The position numbers and the translations under genes are program-made. The notes below the pieces were generated by a model. The model saw only the letters and a list, made by a program, of their open reading frames with translations. It was not told the DNA's origin and did not search any database. 64,000 nt of DNA, taken from Thiovibrio frasassiensis. Lineage in GTDB: Bacteria > Desulfobacterota > Desulfobulbia > Desulfobulbales > Desulfurivibrionaceae. The stretch lies in contig NZ_JAPHEH010000001.1 in NCBI RefSeq assembly GCF_029607905.1, positions 649,530 through 713,529 on the forward strand, in the 5' to 3' direction. Of the stretch, positions 44,592 to 53,260 are shown piece by piece (positions within the stretch are counted from its first letter, which is position 1; each line of letters starts with the position of its first letter).

Positions 44592-45378
44592 CCGGCCGGA
44601 ACCTATGGACGAAGATCACTCCTCCTCTCGCAGAATCATGCTCCTGGCCATCGCAATTGCGGCGGTTATCACCATGCTCTTTCTGGAGCGAATCCCCCAA
44701 GACCCAGCCTACCACAGCTTTGCCGACAGCCGCGAGATTGCAACCCTGCCAAATTTCGCCAATATCTGCTCCAACCTGCTCTTTCTCTTCGTTGGCCTCT
44801 ATGGCCTGCAACGACGCCCTCTTTTGCGGAAACCGGAAACCAGACCCGGCTATACCGCCCTCAGCCTCGGAATTCTCTGCATCGGCCTCGGCTCCGTGCA
44901 CTATCACTGGGCCCCCTCCACCCCCGCCCTGTTCTGGGACAGGCTCCCCATGAGCATAACCTTCATGGCCCTGTTCTCCCTGCTGCTTGAAGAGCGGGTC
45001 TTCCCCACAGCCAGCTCGAAAACCCTCTGGCCGCTGCTGGCCATGGGGATTGGTTCCGCAGCGTATTGGCACTGGAGCGAAGCCCAAGGTCTCGGAGATC
45101 TCCGCCCCTATGCGCTGGTGCAATTCCTGCCCATGGCCCTGATCCCGGCAATCCTTCTGCTTTTTCCCGCCAAATATCTGCACAGCGAGCGGTTGTGGGC
45201 CGGGCTGGCCCTCTATACCCTGGCCAAGCTCTGCGAACTCTTTGATCGAGAGATCTTGGCCGCAAGCACCATGGTCAGCGGCCACACCCTCAAACATCTG
45301 CTATCGGGCCTGGCGGCGCTCTGCATGCTGCTCGCGGTGCCGGTGCGGGAGAGGACTAGAAAAAGAAGGAGAGGATGA
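44581..45378 (+). CDS. Ceramidase-like (CREST superfamily) membrane protein
   Basis: About 265 residues with seven predicted helices. Conserved histidine and serine motifs match the alkaline ceramidase/CREST group: ATLPNFANICSNLLFLFVGLYGL, LGSVHYHWAPSTPALFWDRLPM and TLKHLLSGLAALCML. These enzymes are zinc-dependent membrane hydrolases; in bacteria the substrate is usually unknown. The start at 44581 overlaps the DUF389 stop; 44605 is an alternative. Its 3' end overlaps the convergent lpxR gene by 23 bp. Confidence 0.78.
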   Translation: MQPSRPEPMDEDHSSSRRIMLLAIAIAAVITMLFLERIPQDPAYHSFADSREIATLPNFANICSNLLFLFVGLYGLQRRPLLRKPETRPGYTALSLGILCIGLGSVHYHWAPSTPALFWDRLPMSITFMALFSLLLEERVFPTASSKTLWPLLAMGIGSAAYWHWSEAQGLGDLRPYALVQFLPMALIPAILLLFPAKYLHSERLWAGLALYTLAKLCELFDREILAASTMVSGHTLKHLLSGLAALCMLLAVPVRERTRKRRRG

Positions 45379-46396
45379 GGGAGCCGAAGCTGTGATTGTC
45401 GGGTTGCCCATCGAATTCCTTGGTGCGGAGCACCTGGGTCCAGGTCAGCTTCATCTGTTTGAAATAGATGGCCGCCCCGCCTGCCAGATCGGCGACAATC
45501 GGTCTCTTGCTGACGCTGTGGCTGTCGGCAAAGGTGTTGCCGTCCAGAAAGATATCCCGCAACACAACCCGGGTATTCACCGCGGCAAAGAGATAGCCGC
45601 CCTGCTGCTGCCTGACGGAAAAAGCGGTGTTCCCGGCAGGCCGAATCAGGCTCACCCCGAAATCGTCGGGCAGGTTCCAGCCCAACCGGGTTTCGACCCC
45701 GGTATTGGCATAGGTGGAGACATTGCCCAGAGAAGCGCCCAGATGGGAGATGGCATCCATCCCGAAATTGCCGGAACTGAAGATGGGGGGCAGCTGCCAT
45801 TTGCGTTCGTAGATCGCCACCACCCCCGGCTCGTTTTTCAGCTGATGCTCCCAGCCATTGGACCGCTGCAGGTCGCGGAGGTCGTGGACCGCCTGCTGCG
45901 TTTCAGCGGCATAGGACTGCGGCCCGATCATGCCCAGCTGCAGCTCGATGGTATCCATCCACGCCTTGCTTCGGGTGTGAAAGGCCGCGGCGCCGTAAGT
46001 CCAGCCGGCATAGGGACGGTCGTCAACAATCAGATCGCTGCGGGAGGTATCGGCAGGGGTGTACATGTTCTGACCAAGGGAAAATTCCACCTTCCGCTTC
46101 AAGGCGGGATCGGGATCGTTGATAAAGGGCAGTTGGTAGATGTATTCCAGGCTCCAATCCGGCAGCTTGCCGCTCTCGACAAAGCGGAGCAGATCCGGAG
46201 AGATGACCGAGATCTTGACCCCGTTGGTGTAATTGCGATCCGTGCCGGTGAAAAGATCGTTTTCAAAGTAGACATGCACGGTCCACGGCAGTTCCGGGGC
46301 CTCTCCGGCCAGGGCGGTTGTTACCGACGCAAGCCAGCAACACCACAGGGAGAGCGCGAAAAAAAAGGGAAGGGAAAGGCAACGGGACAGGGGCAT
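45356..46396 (-). CDS. LpxR-family outer-membrane lipid A deacylase
   Basis: 346 residues with a signal peptide ending TTALAGEAPE. It is a DUF2219/LpxR beta-barrel: VYFENDLFTGTDRNYTNGVKI holds the conserved Asn-Asp and the Tyr-Thr-Asn-Gly, PYAGWTYGAAAFHTRS the conserved His region, and TIELQLGMIGPQS a Glu; the C-terminus is aromatic (LSFFF), as in outer-membrane barrels. LpxR removes the 3'-acyloxyacyl chain of lipid A. Whether it is active here is not shown. Confidence 0.88.
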   Translation of the reverse strand: MPLSRCLSLPFFFALSLWCCWLASVTTALAGEAPELPWTVHVYFENDLFTGTDRNYTNGVKISVISPDLLRFVESGKLPDWSLEYIYQLPFINDPDPALKRKVEFSLGQNMYTPADTSRSDLIVDDRPYAGWTYGAAAFHTRSKAWMDTIELQLGMIGPQSYAAETQQAVHDLRDLQRSNGWEHQLKNEPGVVAIYERKWQLPPIFSSGNFGMDAISHLGASLGNVSTYANTGVETRLGWNLPDDFGVSLIRPAGNTAFSVRQQQGGYLFAAVNTRVVLRDIFLDGNTFADSHSVSKRPIVADLAGGAAIYFKQMKLTWTQVLRTKEFDGQPDNHSFGSLILSFFF

Positions 46397-46491
46397 GACA
46401 ACCTCACGGGAGGCACCGGACAGAGGGGGACAAAAAAGGGGAAATGGCCTTGGCCGTCTTCTGCCGCCACCTCCCCCCTTGCAGTCGAAAG

Positions 46492-46620
46492 CTAGAACAG
46501 AGAAATAAGATAGATTGCCGCGGTAACGCAGATAAACATGATCCCTATCTTCACGGCCACCTCGGGCTCATCGTGTCCGTATCCGTGGGGGTCGTCGTGC
46601 TGCTCATCGTGTCCACTCAT
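46492..46620 (-). CDS. Tiny His-patterned membrane protein (42 aa)
   Basis: A 42-residue frame with a strong AGGAGG seven bases before its ATG. The N-terminus has histidines at 4, 8, 12 and 16 (MSGHDEQHDDPHGYGHDE), one every four residues, so they would line one face of a helix. A single membrane helix (VAVKIGIMFICVTAAIYLIS) follows. It lies just upstream of lpxR on the same strand. Not recognised; a metal-binding small membrane subunit is one possibility. Confidence 0.7.
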   Translation of the reverse strand: MSGHDEQHDDPHGYGHDEPEVAVKIGIMFICVTAAIYLISLF

Positions 46621-46934
46621 CTGAAAATCCTCCTGGCTGCTTTTTTTATATCCTCGGCAACGGAAACCGTTGCGGCCGCGCGATACGATAATGCCTTATT
46701 CAAGGTATAGTCTTTCCCGGCTTTTTCAAGCATTAAATAACGCTTGGGCTGCGTAGCAGCCCCTCACTCTTCCCCCAGGATTTCGTTGCATTTCAGCCTT
46801 TCCTTTACACCCATTGCCTGCTAGCATGGTAATATGCTGCCGAGTCACCTCGTTTCACCGAACATCACCCCCTGCGTGCATAAAAATATTTCCCTTGTCC
46901 ACCCTTCCCCTTCCTAAAACCACAGGAGAAAACA
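46621..46934. other. Intergenic region with two hairpins
   Basis: No gene seen. GCAACGG-AAA-CCGTTGC (46657-46673) and GGGCTGC-GTA-GCAGCCC (46746-46762) are perfect hairpins. They may end or insulate transcription between the divergent tiny membrane gene and the cytochrome gene. Confidence 0.45.
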
Positions 46935-47528
46935 ATGAAAAAGACCCTCTGTTTTGTCGCAATAATGACTGGATTAATGCTCTCGGGCTGCAGCCAGGAG
47001 GAAAAACAGGCCGAGGCGCCAACAACCATGGTTGCTGCAGAACAGGCCATGGACAAGGCAAAAGAAGCCACCGAGGCGGTTGCCCAGCATGTGGAGAAAA
47101 CCACCGAGGCAGTGGAGGAAAAGGCGGAACAGCAGATCGCAACAGTGGAGGACAAGGTGGCGGCCACCGCTGCACCTGTGATGGAAAAAATCGCCACGCC
47201 GGCAACACCCCCAACGAAACCGGCCGAGACCGCGGTAAAGACAGAGGAAAAAGCGCCCCCGGCCCCGGCAACAGCAGCCAAGCTCACCACCACAGTGGGG
47301 TCCGTTACCATCGACAACAAGAATGGTAAGGTTGTGCTCGCGCACAAAAAACATGCCGAATCCTTCGGCTGTACAGTCTGCCACGGGGACAAAAAACCTG
47401 GCCCGCAAAAGCTGGGCAAAAATGCGGCCCACGCCCTCTGCCAGGGGTGCCATAAAGAAAAAAAGAGTGGCCCCACCGTGTGCAACCAGTGCCATCAGAA
47501 AAAAGCCAAGGCCCTCGAAGGCTGCTGA
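46935..47528 (+). CDS. Trihaem c-type cytochrome lipoprotein
   Basis: 197 residues. Signal peptide with lipobox LMLSGC, so it is lipid-anchored. A long Ala/Glu/Lys/Pro-rich spacer (about 25-115), coiled-coil-like at first and proline-rich later, is followed by a compact C-terminal domain with VVLAHKKHAESFGCTVCH, CQGCH and CNQCH: three CxxCH haem sites and extra histidines. This is the class III/c7 cytochrome pattern used in periplasmic electron transfer by sulfate- and metal-reducing bacteria. The spacer would hold the haem domain away from the membrane. Confidence 0.9.
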   Translation: MKKTLCFVAIMTGLMLSGCSQEEKQAEAPTTMVAAEQAMDKAKEATEAVAQHVEKTTEAVEEKAEQQIATVEDKVAATAAPVMEKIATPATPPTKPAETAVKTEEKAPPAPATAAKLTTTVGSVTIDNKNGKVVLAHKKHAESFGCTVCHGDKKPGPQKLGKNAAHALCQGCHKEKKSGPTVCNQCHQKKAKALEGC

Positions 47529-47548
47529 GCATTCCCCCGCTTCCCGCA

Positions 47549-47585
47549 ATGGGGCGATCCCCGGGCAACCCGGGAGTCGCCCCAT
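47549..47585 (+). terminator. Strong hairpin after the cytochrome gene
   Basis: ATGGGGCGA pairs with TCGCCCCAT, and an inner CCCGGG-CAA-CCCGGG continues the stem. There is no U-run after it, so it may be a structural 3' end rather than a classical terminator. Confidence 0.5.
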
Positions 47586-47753
47586 ACCCGTCTCCTTCGA
47601 CCGCACTTTGCCCCCCTCTTCACCAACAGGGATATGGCTATTTTCGCCAGCCGCGCTATTATGCGTCCTGTTCTCTTACCGTTGCCCCAATCTTGAAATT
47701 CGCCCAGAACGACACGCTTCCGCAACAACCAGAAACCCGCACAGGACCGTATC

Positions 47754-48350
47754 ATGAAAAAAATCAGCCAGTACTTTCTGCAGGGCCTTCTCGTACTCGT
47801 ACCTGTTGTGGCCACGCTCTATGTGGTCTATCTCATTTTCACCAAAATCGACGGGATCTTTCGCTTTGATATCCCGGGGGTCGGTTTTCTAGTCACCATC
47901 GGCCTCATCCTGGGTATGGGGTTCGTGACCTCCAATCTCCTTGCCAACCGGGTGGTGCTTCTGGTGGATCGGATTTTTGCCCGGCTGCCGCTGGTGACCA
48001 TGATCTACACCGCCATCAAGGACCTGATCCATGCCTTTGTCGGCGATCAGAAAAGCTTCAACAAGCCGGTTCAGGTTGCCATCGATACAGACAACAAGAT
48101 CCATGTTCTGGGTTTCATCACCCGCGACGATCTCCAGGGGTTCGGCATTGCCGACAGTGTCGCCGTCTACCTGCCCCAGTCATACAATTTCGCCGGCAAC
48201 CTCATCATTGTCGAGCGGAGCCGGATCACCCCCCTGAGTGGTGATCCCGGCGCAATCATGAAACTCATCGTCTCCGGCGGGGTTTCCGCCCAGAAAACAA
48301 CCCAGGCTCCCTTATCGCCTCAAGCGGAAGCTGATCCCGGACAGCTATAA
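47754..48350 (+). CDS. DUF502 membrane protein
   Basis: 198 residues with two membrane helices (about 10-30 and 42-65) and the DUF502 core: PGVGFLVTIGLILGMGFVTSN, RIFARLPLVTMIYTAIKDL and FVGDQKSFNKPVQV. The family is of unknown function and conserved in many bacteria. The 4Fe-4S gene follows 2 bp later, so they are cotranscribed. Confidence 0.9.
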   Translation: MKKISQYFLQGLLVLVPVVATLYVVYLIFTKIDGIFRFDIPGVGFLVTIGLILGMGFVTSNLLANRVVLLVDRIFARLPLVTMIYTAIKDLIHAFVGDQKSFNKPVQVAIDTDNKIHVLGFITRDDLQGFGIADSVAVYLPQSYNFAGNLIIVERSRITPLSGDPGAIMKLIVSGGVSAQKTTQAPLSPQAEADPGQL

Positions 48351-48352
48351 TT

Positions 48353-49168
48353 ATGTGCCAATTCTGCACCCAGCACGGAGAAGGGAAAAAATGGTACGAA
48401 AACATGGCCAACTATACGGCCGAGATGTTCCACCAGGTCAATTCCGAACAGAACCTCCTCCGCTTCCTGCGCACCTTCAGCAAATCGCTCCGCGATAATG
48501 TCGCCACCGCCTCCCGCTGGCAGCGCCGCTTCCCCCGCATCTACCGGTTCATTGCCTATCCCCTTCTTTCCCGCAAGATGGAGAAGACCCACTTCGGCCA
48601 GGTCGTGCCCCTGGAGGACGTGGAATCGATCCTCTCCCAGATGGAGCACATCGTCCGGCTGCCCTGCGTCTGCCGAAGGGTTTCCCTGGGCACGGAGCAG
48701 CGCTACTGCTTCGGAGTGGGCATGGACCTTACCCCGATCCTGGCCCAGGTGCCGGATTTCGCCGCCTTCGAATACTGGACCCGGGAGCAGGCCATCGCTT
48801 TCATCCGCCAACTCGATCAGGAGGGCAAGACCCACAGCGTCTGGACCTTCAATACCCCGTTTATCGGCGCGATCTGCAACTGCGACCAAGACTGCATGGC
48901 CTATAGGGCCCAAATCACCTTGGGAGTAACACGCACCATGTGGAAGGCGGAATACGTGGCTGCCATCGATCCGCACCGCTGCACGGGCTGCAACCTCTGC
49001 CGCAAACGCTGTTTTTTTGACGCCATCGGGGTCAACCGCGACAACCAGAAGTGTGTGATCGATGCCGCCGCCTGCTATGGCTGCGGGGTCTGCCGTCCCG
49101 CTTGCCAGCACAATGCCATCCGTCTCATCGACCGAGCTGCGGTACCTGCGGCGGCGGGGAGCTGGTAG
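48353..49168 (+). CDS. 4Fe-4S ferredoxin-type protein
   Basis: 271 residues. The C-terminal part has two 4Fe-4S motifs: RCTGCNLCRKRC and ACYGCGVCRPAC. Earlier cysteines (PCVCRRVSLG; ICNCDQDCMAYR) suggest a further metal site. The N-terminal helical region begins MCQFCTQHGEGKKWYENM. It is cytoplasmic, probably an electron carrier or oxidoreductase subunit. Downstream is a DUF504 gene (23 bp). Confidence 0.85.
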   Translation: MCQFCTQHGEGKKWYENMANYTAEMFHQVNSEQNLLRFLRTFSKSLRDNVATASRWQRRFPRIYRFIAYPLLSRKMEKTHFGQVVPLEDVESILSQMEHIVRLPCVCRRVSLGTEQRYCFGVGMDLTPILAQVPDFAAFEYWTREQAIAFIRQLDQEGKTHSVWTFNTPFIGAICNCDQDCMAYRAQITLGVTRTMWKAEYVAAIDPHRCTGCNLCRKRCFFDAIGVNRDNQKCVIDAAACYGCGVCRPACQHNAIRLIDRAAVPAAAGSW

Positions 49169-49190
49169 CCATCCAAAAGGAGTGCCCTCC

Positions 49191-49481
49191 ATGCAGCCGC
49201 TCGACCAACTCCTCAGCCGCATCAAATGGGACAAAGCATTCGGGGATGGCGCCTTTGAGATCGGCTACTACGATCGGGTGGCCGCTCGCATTGTCCGGCA
49301 CCCGCTTACCGATCTGCTCTTTGAGCCGACCGGAAAGGACTCCTTTCTGCTCATGGACGAGGAGGGGGTGTACCAACGGATCCCCCTGCACCGGGTGCGC
49401 GAGGTATACCGCAACGGCGAGCTGATCTGGCAGCGTCCGGATCCCGCCAAAAGAGACCGCAAGACAATCCCCGAGAAATAA
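49191..49481 (+). CDS. DUF504 protein
   Basis: 96 residues from the ATG at 49191 (AAGGAG upstream). The DUF504 pattern is clear: LLSRIKWDKAFGDGAFEIGYYDR and IPLHRVREVYRNGELIWQRP. The family occurs in archaea and anaerobic bacteria and has no known function. Last gene of the DUF502/ferredoxin unit. Confidence 0.88.
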   Translation: MQPLDQLLSRIKWDKAFGDGAFEIGYYDRVAARIVRHPLTDLLFEPTGKDSFLLMDEEGVYQRIPLHRVREVYRNGELIWQRPDPAKRDRKTIPEK

Positions 49482-49600
49482 CCCCTTCTTCCCCGCAATC
49501 CGCCGCCCTTCTGCCCGCAGCCATCCAGCCAATGGCTGCAGGCATCACTCCCAAAACGAGAAATCACCTTCGCCTGTACTTCCCCGGAAACCTACCCGCC

Positions 49601-49640
49601 TTGACAAGAGAGCTTGTTTGTGTTCTAATCATTTGAACAC
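49601..49640 (+). promoter_or_regulatory. marR-type gene promoter with overlapping operator
   Basis: TTGACA (49601-49606) and TCTAAT (49624-49629), 17 bp apart. The palindrome GTGTTC-N9-GAACAC (49620-49640) overlaps the -10 box, the typical layout for autorepression by a MarR dimer. Confidence 0.65.
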
Positions 49641-49676
49641 GAAAGATTCGGATGATAACATAATAGCAGGAGAGCG

Positions 49677-50222
49677 ATGAGCAATTCAGTGCAGGAAAAC
49701 GAGAAAGGTCACGCCTCGGAAACAGGCGGAGAGGTCCTGCTGGGACCCGGAGTCACTCCGCCGGTTCCCAAAGACAGCTATGAGCTGCGGATCCTGCAAT
49801 CCATTCGCCGCATCATTCGGGCGGTGGAAATCCATTCCCACAAACTGGCCCACGAGCACGAGATAACCGGGCCGCAGCTGGGCTGCCTGCTGGCCCTTGC
49901 CAAAGGCGGACCCTTGACCATTACCCAGCTGGCCCGCATGGTGTACCAGAGCCCAAGTACGGTGGTGGGAATCGTCGACCGTTTGACCGACAAGGGGCTG
50001 GCCCTCCGCGAGCGCTCCAGCAAAGACCGGCGCTTGGTGCAGGTCTGCGTGACCGCGGCAGGCGAAACGCTGATTGCCAACGCCCCCTCCCCCCTGCAAA
50101 AAACCCTGGCAGAATCGCTCAAGAACCTTCCCGAGCTGGAACAGGTTTCCATTACCCTGGCCCTGGAAAAGGTGGTTGACATGATGGAGGCCCGAAAGAT
50201 TGAAGCACCGCCGGTTCTCTAG
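49677..50222 (+). CDS. MarR-family regulator
   Basis: 181 residues with an N-terminal extension of about 45 residues before the winged helix-turn-helix: LACLLALAKGGPLTITQLARM (reading QLGCLLALAKGGP), YQSPSTVVGIVDRLTDKGL and ERSSKDRRLVQVCVT. Likely represses its own promoter. The kamA-ablB operon lies downstream, so it could control beta-lysine synthesis (inference). Confidence 0.9.
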   Translation: MSNSVQENEKGHASETGGEVLLGPGVTPPVPKDSYELRILQSIRRIIRAVEIHSHKLAHEHEITGPQLGCLLALAKGGPLTITQLARMVYQSPSTVVGIVDRLTDKGLALRERSSKDRRLVQVCVTAAGETLIANAPSPLQKTLAESLKNLPELEQVSITLALEKVVDMMEARKIEAPPVL

Positions 50223-50317
50223 ACCGGCCCAAGTTCTCCCTGCTGTCCCTCCGAATATTTCCGTCCGTCGCCTCAAACAAGAGACATCAACAAAGAGCGT
50301 TTTGGCCCCGCCGAAAC

Positions 50318-50354
50318 GCCCGGCAAGGCCTGAACATCCACGGGCCTGCCGGGC
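50318..50354 (+). terminator. Terminator hairpin after the marR-type gene
   Basis: GCCCGGCAAGGCC pairs with GGGCCTGCCGGGC (one mismatch) and is followed by TATTTGTT. It separates the regulator from kamA. Confidence 0.6.
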
Positions 50355-50422
50355 TATTTGTTGACCAGCACAGCCTGACCGATAGCCCCTGAACACTGTA
50401 CAAAAAGCCGCTCAAGGTATTT

Positions 50423-50448
50423 AAGAGCTTGTTTCCAAGCAAACTCTT
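50423..50448. promoter_or_regulatory. Dyad before kamA
   Basis: AAGAG/CTCTT ends flank GCTTG/CAAGC in a 26-bp dyad. Its GAGCTTGTTT (50425-50434) also occurs in the marR-type promoter (49610-49619), so the two may share a regulator. Confidence 0.4.
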
Positions 50449-50466
50449 CCCGCAAAGGACCCGCAC

Positions 50467-51783
50467 ATGACTATTTTCTCAGCCAACCAGCAAAACATCG
50501 CCAAAATAATCACCACCGAAACCGTCGACCTTGCCAACTGGCGTGACTGGCGCTGGCAGCTCAAACACGCCATTAAGGATATCTCCATGGTGGAATCCAT
50601 TCTGGGGATCCAATTTGAAGAAGAGGAGCGGGCACAATTGGAGCTGACCTTGGAAAAGTTCCCCCTCTCGATTACCCCCTACTACCTTTCCCTGATCAAT
50701 GCCGAGGATTACCAGAACGATCCGGTATTCAAGCAGGCCTTCCCCTCACCCCGGGAACTGGTCATTGAAAAGTTCGACATGGCCGACCCGCTTTCCGAGG
50801 ACAAGGACAGTCCGGTGCCGGGCATCACCCATCGCTATCCGGACCGGGTCCTCTTTCATATCAGCAACATCTGCTCCATGTACTGCCGCCATTGCACCCG
50901 GAAGCGCAAGGTGAGCGATACCGACTCCGTTCCCGGTACCGATGATATCGAGAAGGGGCTGGAATATATCCGCAACACCCCGGTAATCCGGGATGTCCTC
51001 CTTTCCGGCGGCGACCCCCTGATGCTTACGGATAAGTACCTGGACTGGATCCTCACCCAATTGCGCAAGATCGAGCATGTGCAGGTGATCCGCATCGGCA
51101 CCCGCATGCCGGTGGTGCTCCCCTACCGGATCACCCCCGAGTTGGTGGCGATGCTCAAGACGCACCATCCCCTCTGGATCAACACCCATTTCAATCACCC
51201 CCGGGAGATCACCACCTCCTCCAAGCAGGCGTTGCAACGCCTGGCCGATGCCGGCATTCCCCTGGGGAACCAGTCGGTCCTCCTGGCCGGGGTAAACGAC
51301 TGCCCGCGGATCATGAAATCCCTGGTGCACAAGCTGGTGGCCAACCGGGTCCGCCCCTATTACCTGTACCAATGCGACCTCTCGGAAGGGCTCTCCCATT
51401 TCCGCACCCCGGTGGGCAAGGGGATCGAGATCATGGAGAGCCTGATCGGGCATACCAGCGGTTTTTCCGTACCCACCTATGTGATCGATGCGCCGGGGGG
51501 CGGCGGCAAGATCCCGGTGAACCCCAGCTACCTCATTTCCCACTCCACCAACAAGGTGATCCTGCGCAACTACGAAGGGGTCATCACCACCTACAAGGAG
51601 CCGGACAGCTACGAACCGGTCTTCTGCGACCGCAACTGCGTGGACTGCCATCTGCAGTTGAACCTGGAGGATGCCGAGGAGTTTCGCTCAACCGGCATCG
51701 AGAGGCTGCTTTCGGACTATCACCAGGCCATTTCCCTGACCCCGGAAAACAACCGGAGAATGGAGCGAAGAGATGAAGCCTGA
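50467..51783 (+). CDS. kamA: Lysine 2,3-aminomutase
   Basis: 438 residues, a radical SAM and PLP enzyme that converts L-lysine to L-beta-lysine. The cluster motif is [12 protein letters not shown], with LSGGDPLML and [12 protein letters not shown] for substrate binding; the PLP Lys lies in [12 protein letters not shown]. The C-terminal Cys residues (CDRNCVDCH) fit the zinc site. With ablB, which overlaps its 3' end by 11 bp, it makes the osmolyte N-epsilon-acetyl-beta-lysine rather than serving lysine degradation. Confidence 0.95.
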   Translation: MTIFSANQQNIAKIITTETVDLANWRDWRWQLKHAIKDISMVESILGIQFEEEERAQLELTLEKFPLSITPYYLSLINAEDYQNDPVFKQAFPSPRELVIEKFDMADPLSEDKDSPVPGITHRYPDRVLFHISNICSMYCRHCTRKRKVSDTDSVPGTDDIEKGLEYIRNTPVIRDVLLSGGDPLMLTDKYLDWILTQLRKIEHVQVIRIGTRMPVVLPYRITPELVAMLKTHHPLWINTHFNHPREITTSSKQALQRLADAGIPLGNQSVLLAGVNDCPRIMKSLVHKLVANRVRPYYLYQCDLSEGLSHFRTPVGKGIEIMESLIGHTSGFSVPTYVIDAPGGGGKIPVNPSYLISHSTNKVILRNYEGVITTYKEPDSYEPVFCDRNCVDCHLQLNLEDAEEFRSTGIERLLSDYHQAISLTPENNRRMERRDEA

Positions 51784-52609
51784 TGCCATTGAACAGCTCG
51801 GCGACTCGTTGATCCAGCACGGCAAGGTCAACGACCGCGCCTACGTAATGAAGGTTGGAAAAGGGGACTGCACCGGGATTGTCGATTTTGTCGTCGCACT
51901 GGCGCAGCGAAAAGGCTACAGCAAGATTTTCGCCAAGGTGCCGACCTTTGCCAGATCGCGCTTTCTGGAGCGCGGCTTTGTTGAGGAGGCACGCATTCCC
52001 GACCTTTTTCAGGGCAAGGGCGACAGTTTCTTCCTGAGCCGCTTCTTCTCCGCCGAACGCGGGCAAGAAAAAGAGCCGGAGCTGGTCTCACAGGTTCTGG
52101 AAATCGCGGAACAGAAAGCAGGAACCCTGGAGGAAGTCGGACTGCCCTCGGGCCTTACCTGCCGGACCATGGAAAAAGATGACGTTGAGGAGATGGCCCA
52201 GCTCTACCGGCAGGTCTTCGCCTCGTACCCCTTCCCCATCCATGATCCCGAATACCTCGCCCAGACCATGGATGAAAATTTGATCTATTTCGGCATCCGC
52301 AACGAGGACAAATTGATCGCCCTCTCCTCGGCAGAGATTGATTTTGCCGGCCAGAATGCGGAGATGACCGATTTCGCCACCCTACCGGAGGCTCGCGGGT
52401 TGGGGCTGGCAACCCACCTTCTGGCCAAGATGGAAAAGGCGATCCGCCGGATCGGGATCAAGACCGCCTTTACCATTGCCCGGGCCTATTCCTTCGGGAT
52501 GAATATAACCTTTGCCAAACATGGCTACACCTATGCCGGGCCCTTGGTCAACAACACCCAGATTTCCGGGGATCTCCAGAGCATGAACGTTTGGCATAAA
52601 CGGCTGTAA
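51773..52609 (+). CDS. ablB: Putative beta-lysine N-acetyltransferase
   Basis: 278 residues, a GNAT-fold protein of the AblB type: N-terminal helper domain ([29 protein letters not shown]) and C-terminal acetyltransferase domain ([65 protein letters not shown]). It acetylates beta-lysine to N-epsilon-acetyl-beta-lysine, a compatible solute known from methanogens and some bacteria. Translationally coupled to kamA. Confidence 0.92.
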   Translation: MKPDAIEQLGDSLIQHGKVNDRAYVMKVGKGDCTGIVDFVVALAQRKGYSKIFAKVPTFARSRFLERGFVEEARIPDLFQGKGDSFFLSRFFSAERGQEKEPELVSQVLEIAEQKAGTLEEVGLPSGLTCRTMEKDDVEEMAQLYRQVFASYPFPIHDPEYLAQTMDENLIYFGIRNEDKLIALSSAEIDFAGQNAEMTDFATLPEARGLGLATHLLAKMEKAIRRIGIKTAFTIARAYSFGMNITFAKHGYTYAGPLVNNTQISGDLQSMNVWHKRL

Positions 52610-52812
52610 ACCCGTCGCCGGCCATGGCTCGCACCCATGACTTTCCCGGCCATTCCTGCGCTCCCACCCTTTTATTCCCTGCCGCCAACGGACAGCTTCC
52701 GCTTTCTGCGCGGAAAAGAGATTGCAGTGTTTGCCTCTATTCTTTAATATACTAAAAGTGGTTTTTTTCTTGCTTATACTTTTTACTCAACTTCAAGATA
52801 GGAGTAGGATCC

Positions 52813-53220
52813 ATGTTGCAAAAAATGATCAAACCCATGAGTTTCTTTTTGGTTTTCACCTTTCTGCTCCTCGATTTTTCCGTACACACCGCACAGGCCC
52901 GGATGATCGACACCAGCAACGTGCTCACCGCGCAGCAGACCGCAGCAAACCGGGAGCGGGTGAGCACCTTTTTGGGCCGCGACGATGTGCAGAAGGTTAT
53001 GGAGCAGCACGGGGTCGATGCGGCCGAGGCGCAGAAAAGAGTGGCCTCCCTTTCCGATGCGGAGCTGGCGAAAATCTCCCAGAGCATGGAGCAGCTGCCT
53101 GCCGGTGGCGATGCGATCGGGGCGATCGTTGGCGCCGCGGTTTTCATCTTTGTGGTCTTGCTGATCACCGATCTCCTCGGTCTCACCAATGTTTTTTCCT
53201 TTGTTAACCCCGTCCGCTAA
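52813..53220 (+). CDS. PA2779-family protein
   Basis: 135 residues with a signal peptide (FFLVFTFLLLDFSVHTAQA), a helical middle (NRERVSTFLGRDDVQKVMEQHGV, SLSDAELAKISQ) and a C-terminal membrane helix. This is the PA2779 family, always seen next to a PA2778-type peptidase as here. Function unknown. AGGATCC precedes the start. Confidence 0.9.
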   Translation: MLQKMIKPMSFFLVFTFLLLDFSVHTAQARMIDTSNVLTAQQTAANRERVSTFLGRDDVQKVMEQHGVDAAEAQKRVASLSDAELAKISQSMEQLPAGGDAIGAIVGAAVFIFVVLLITDLLGLTNVFSFVNPVR

Positions 53221-53260
53221 GCACCAGGCAAACTCGCGTTTCCTTCAGGCCGGCAATCGG

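Noticed and set aside
45242-46495. 417-codon plus-strand frame
   Set aside because: Antisense to the LpxR gene, which has a signal peptide and family motifs.
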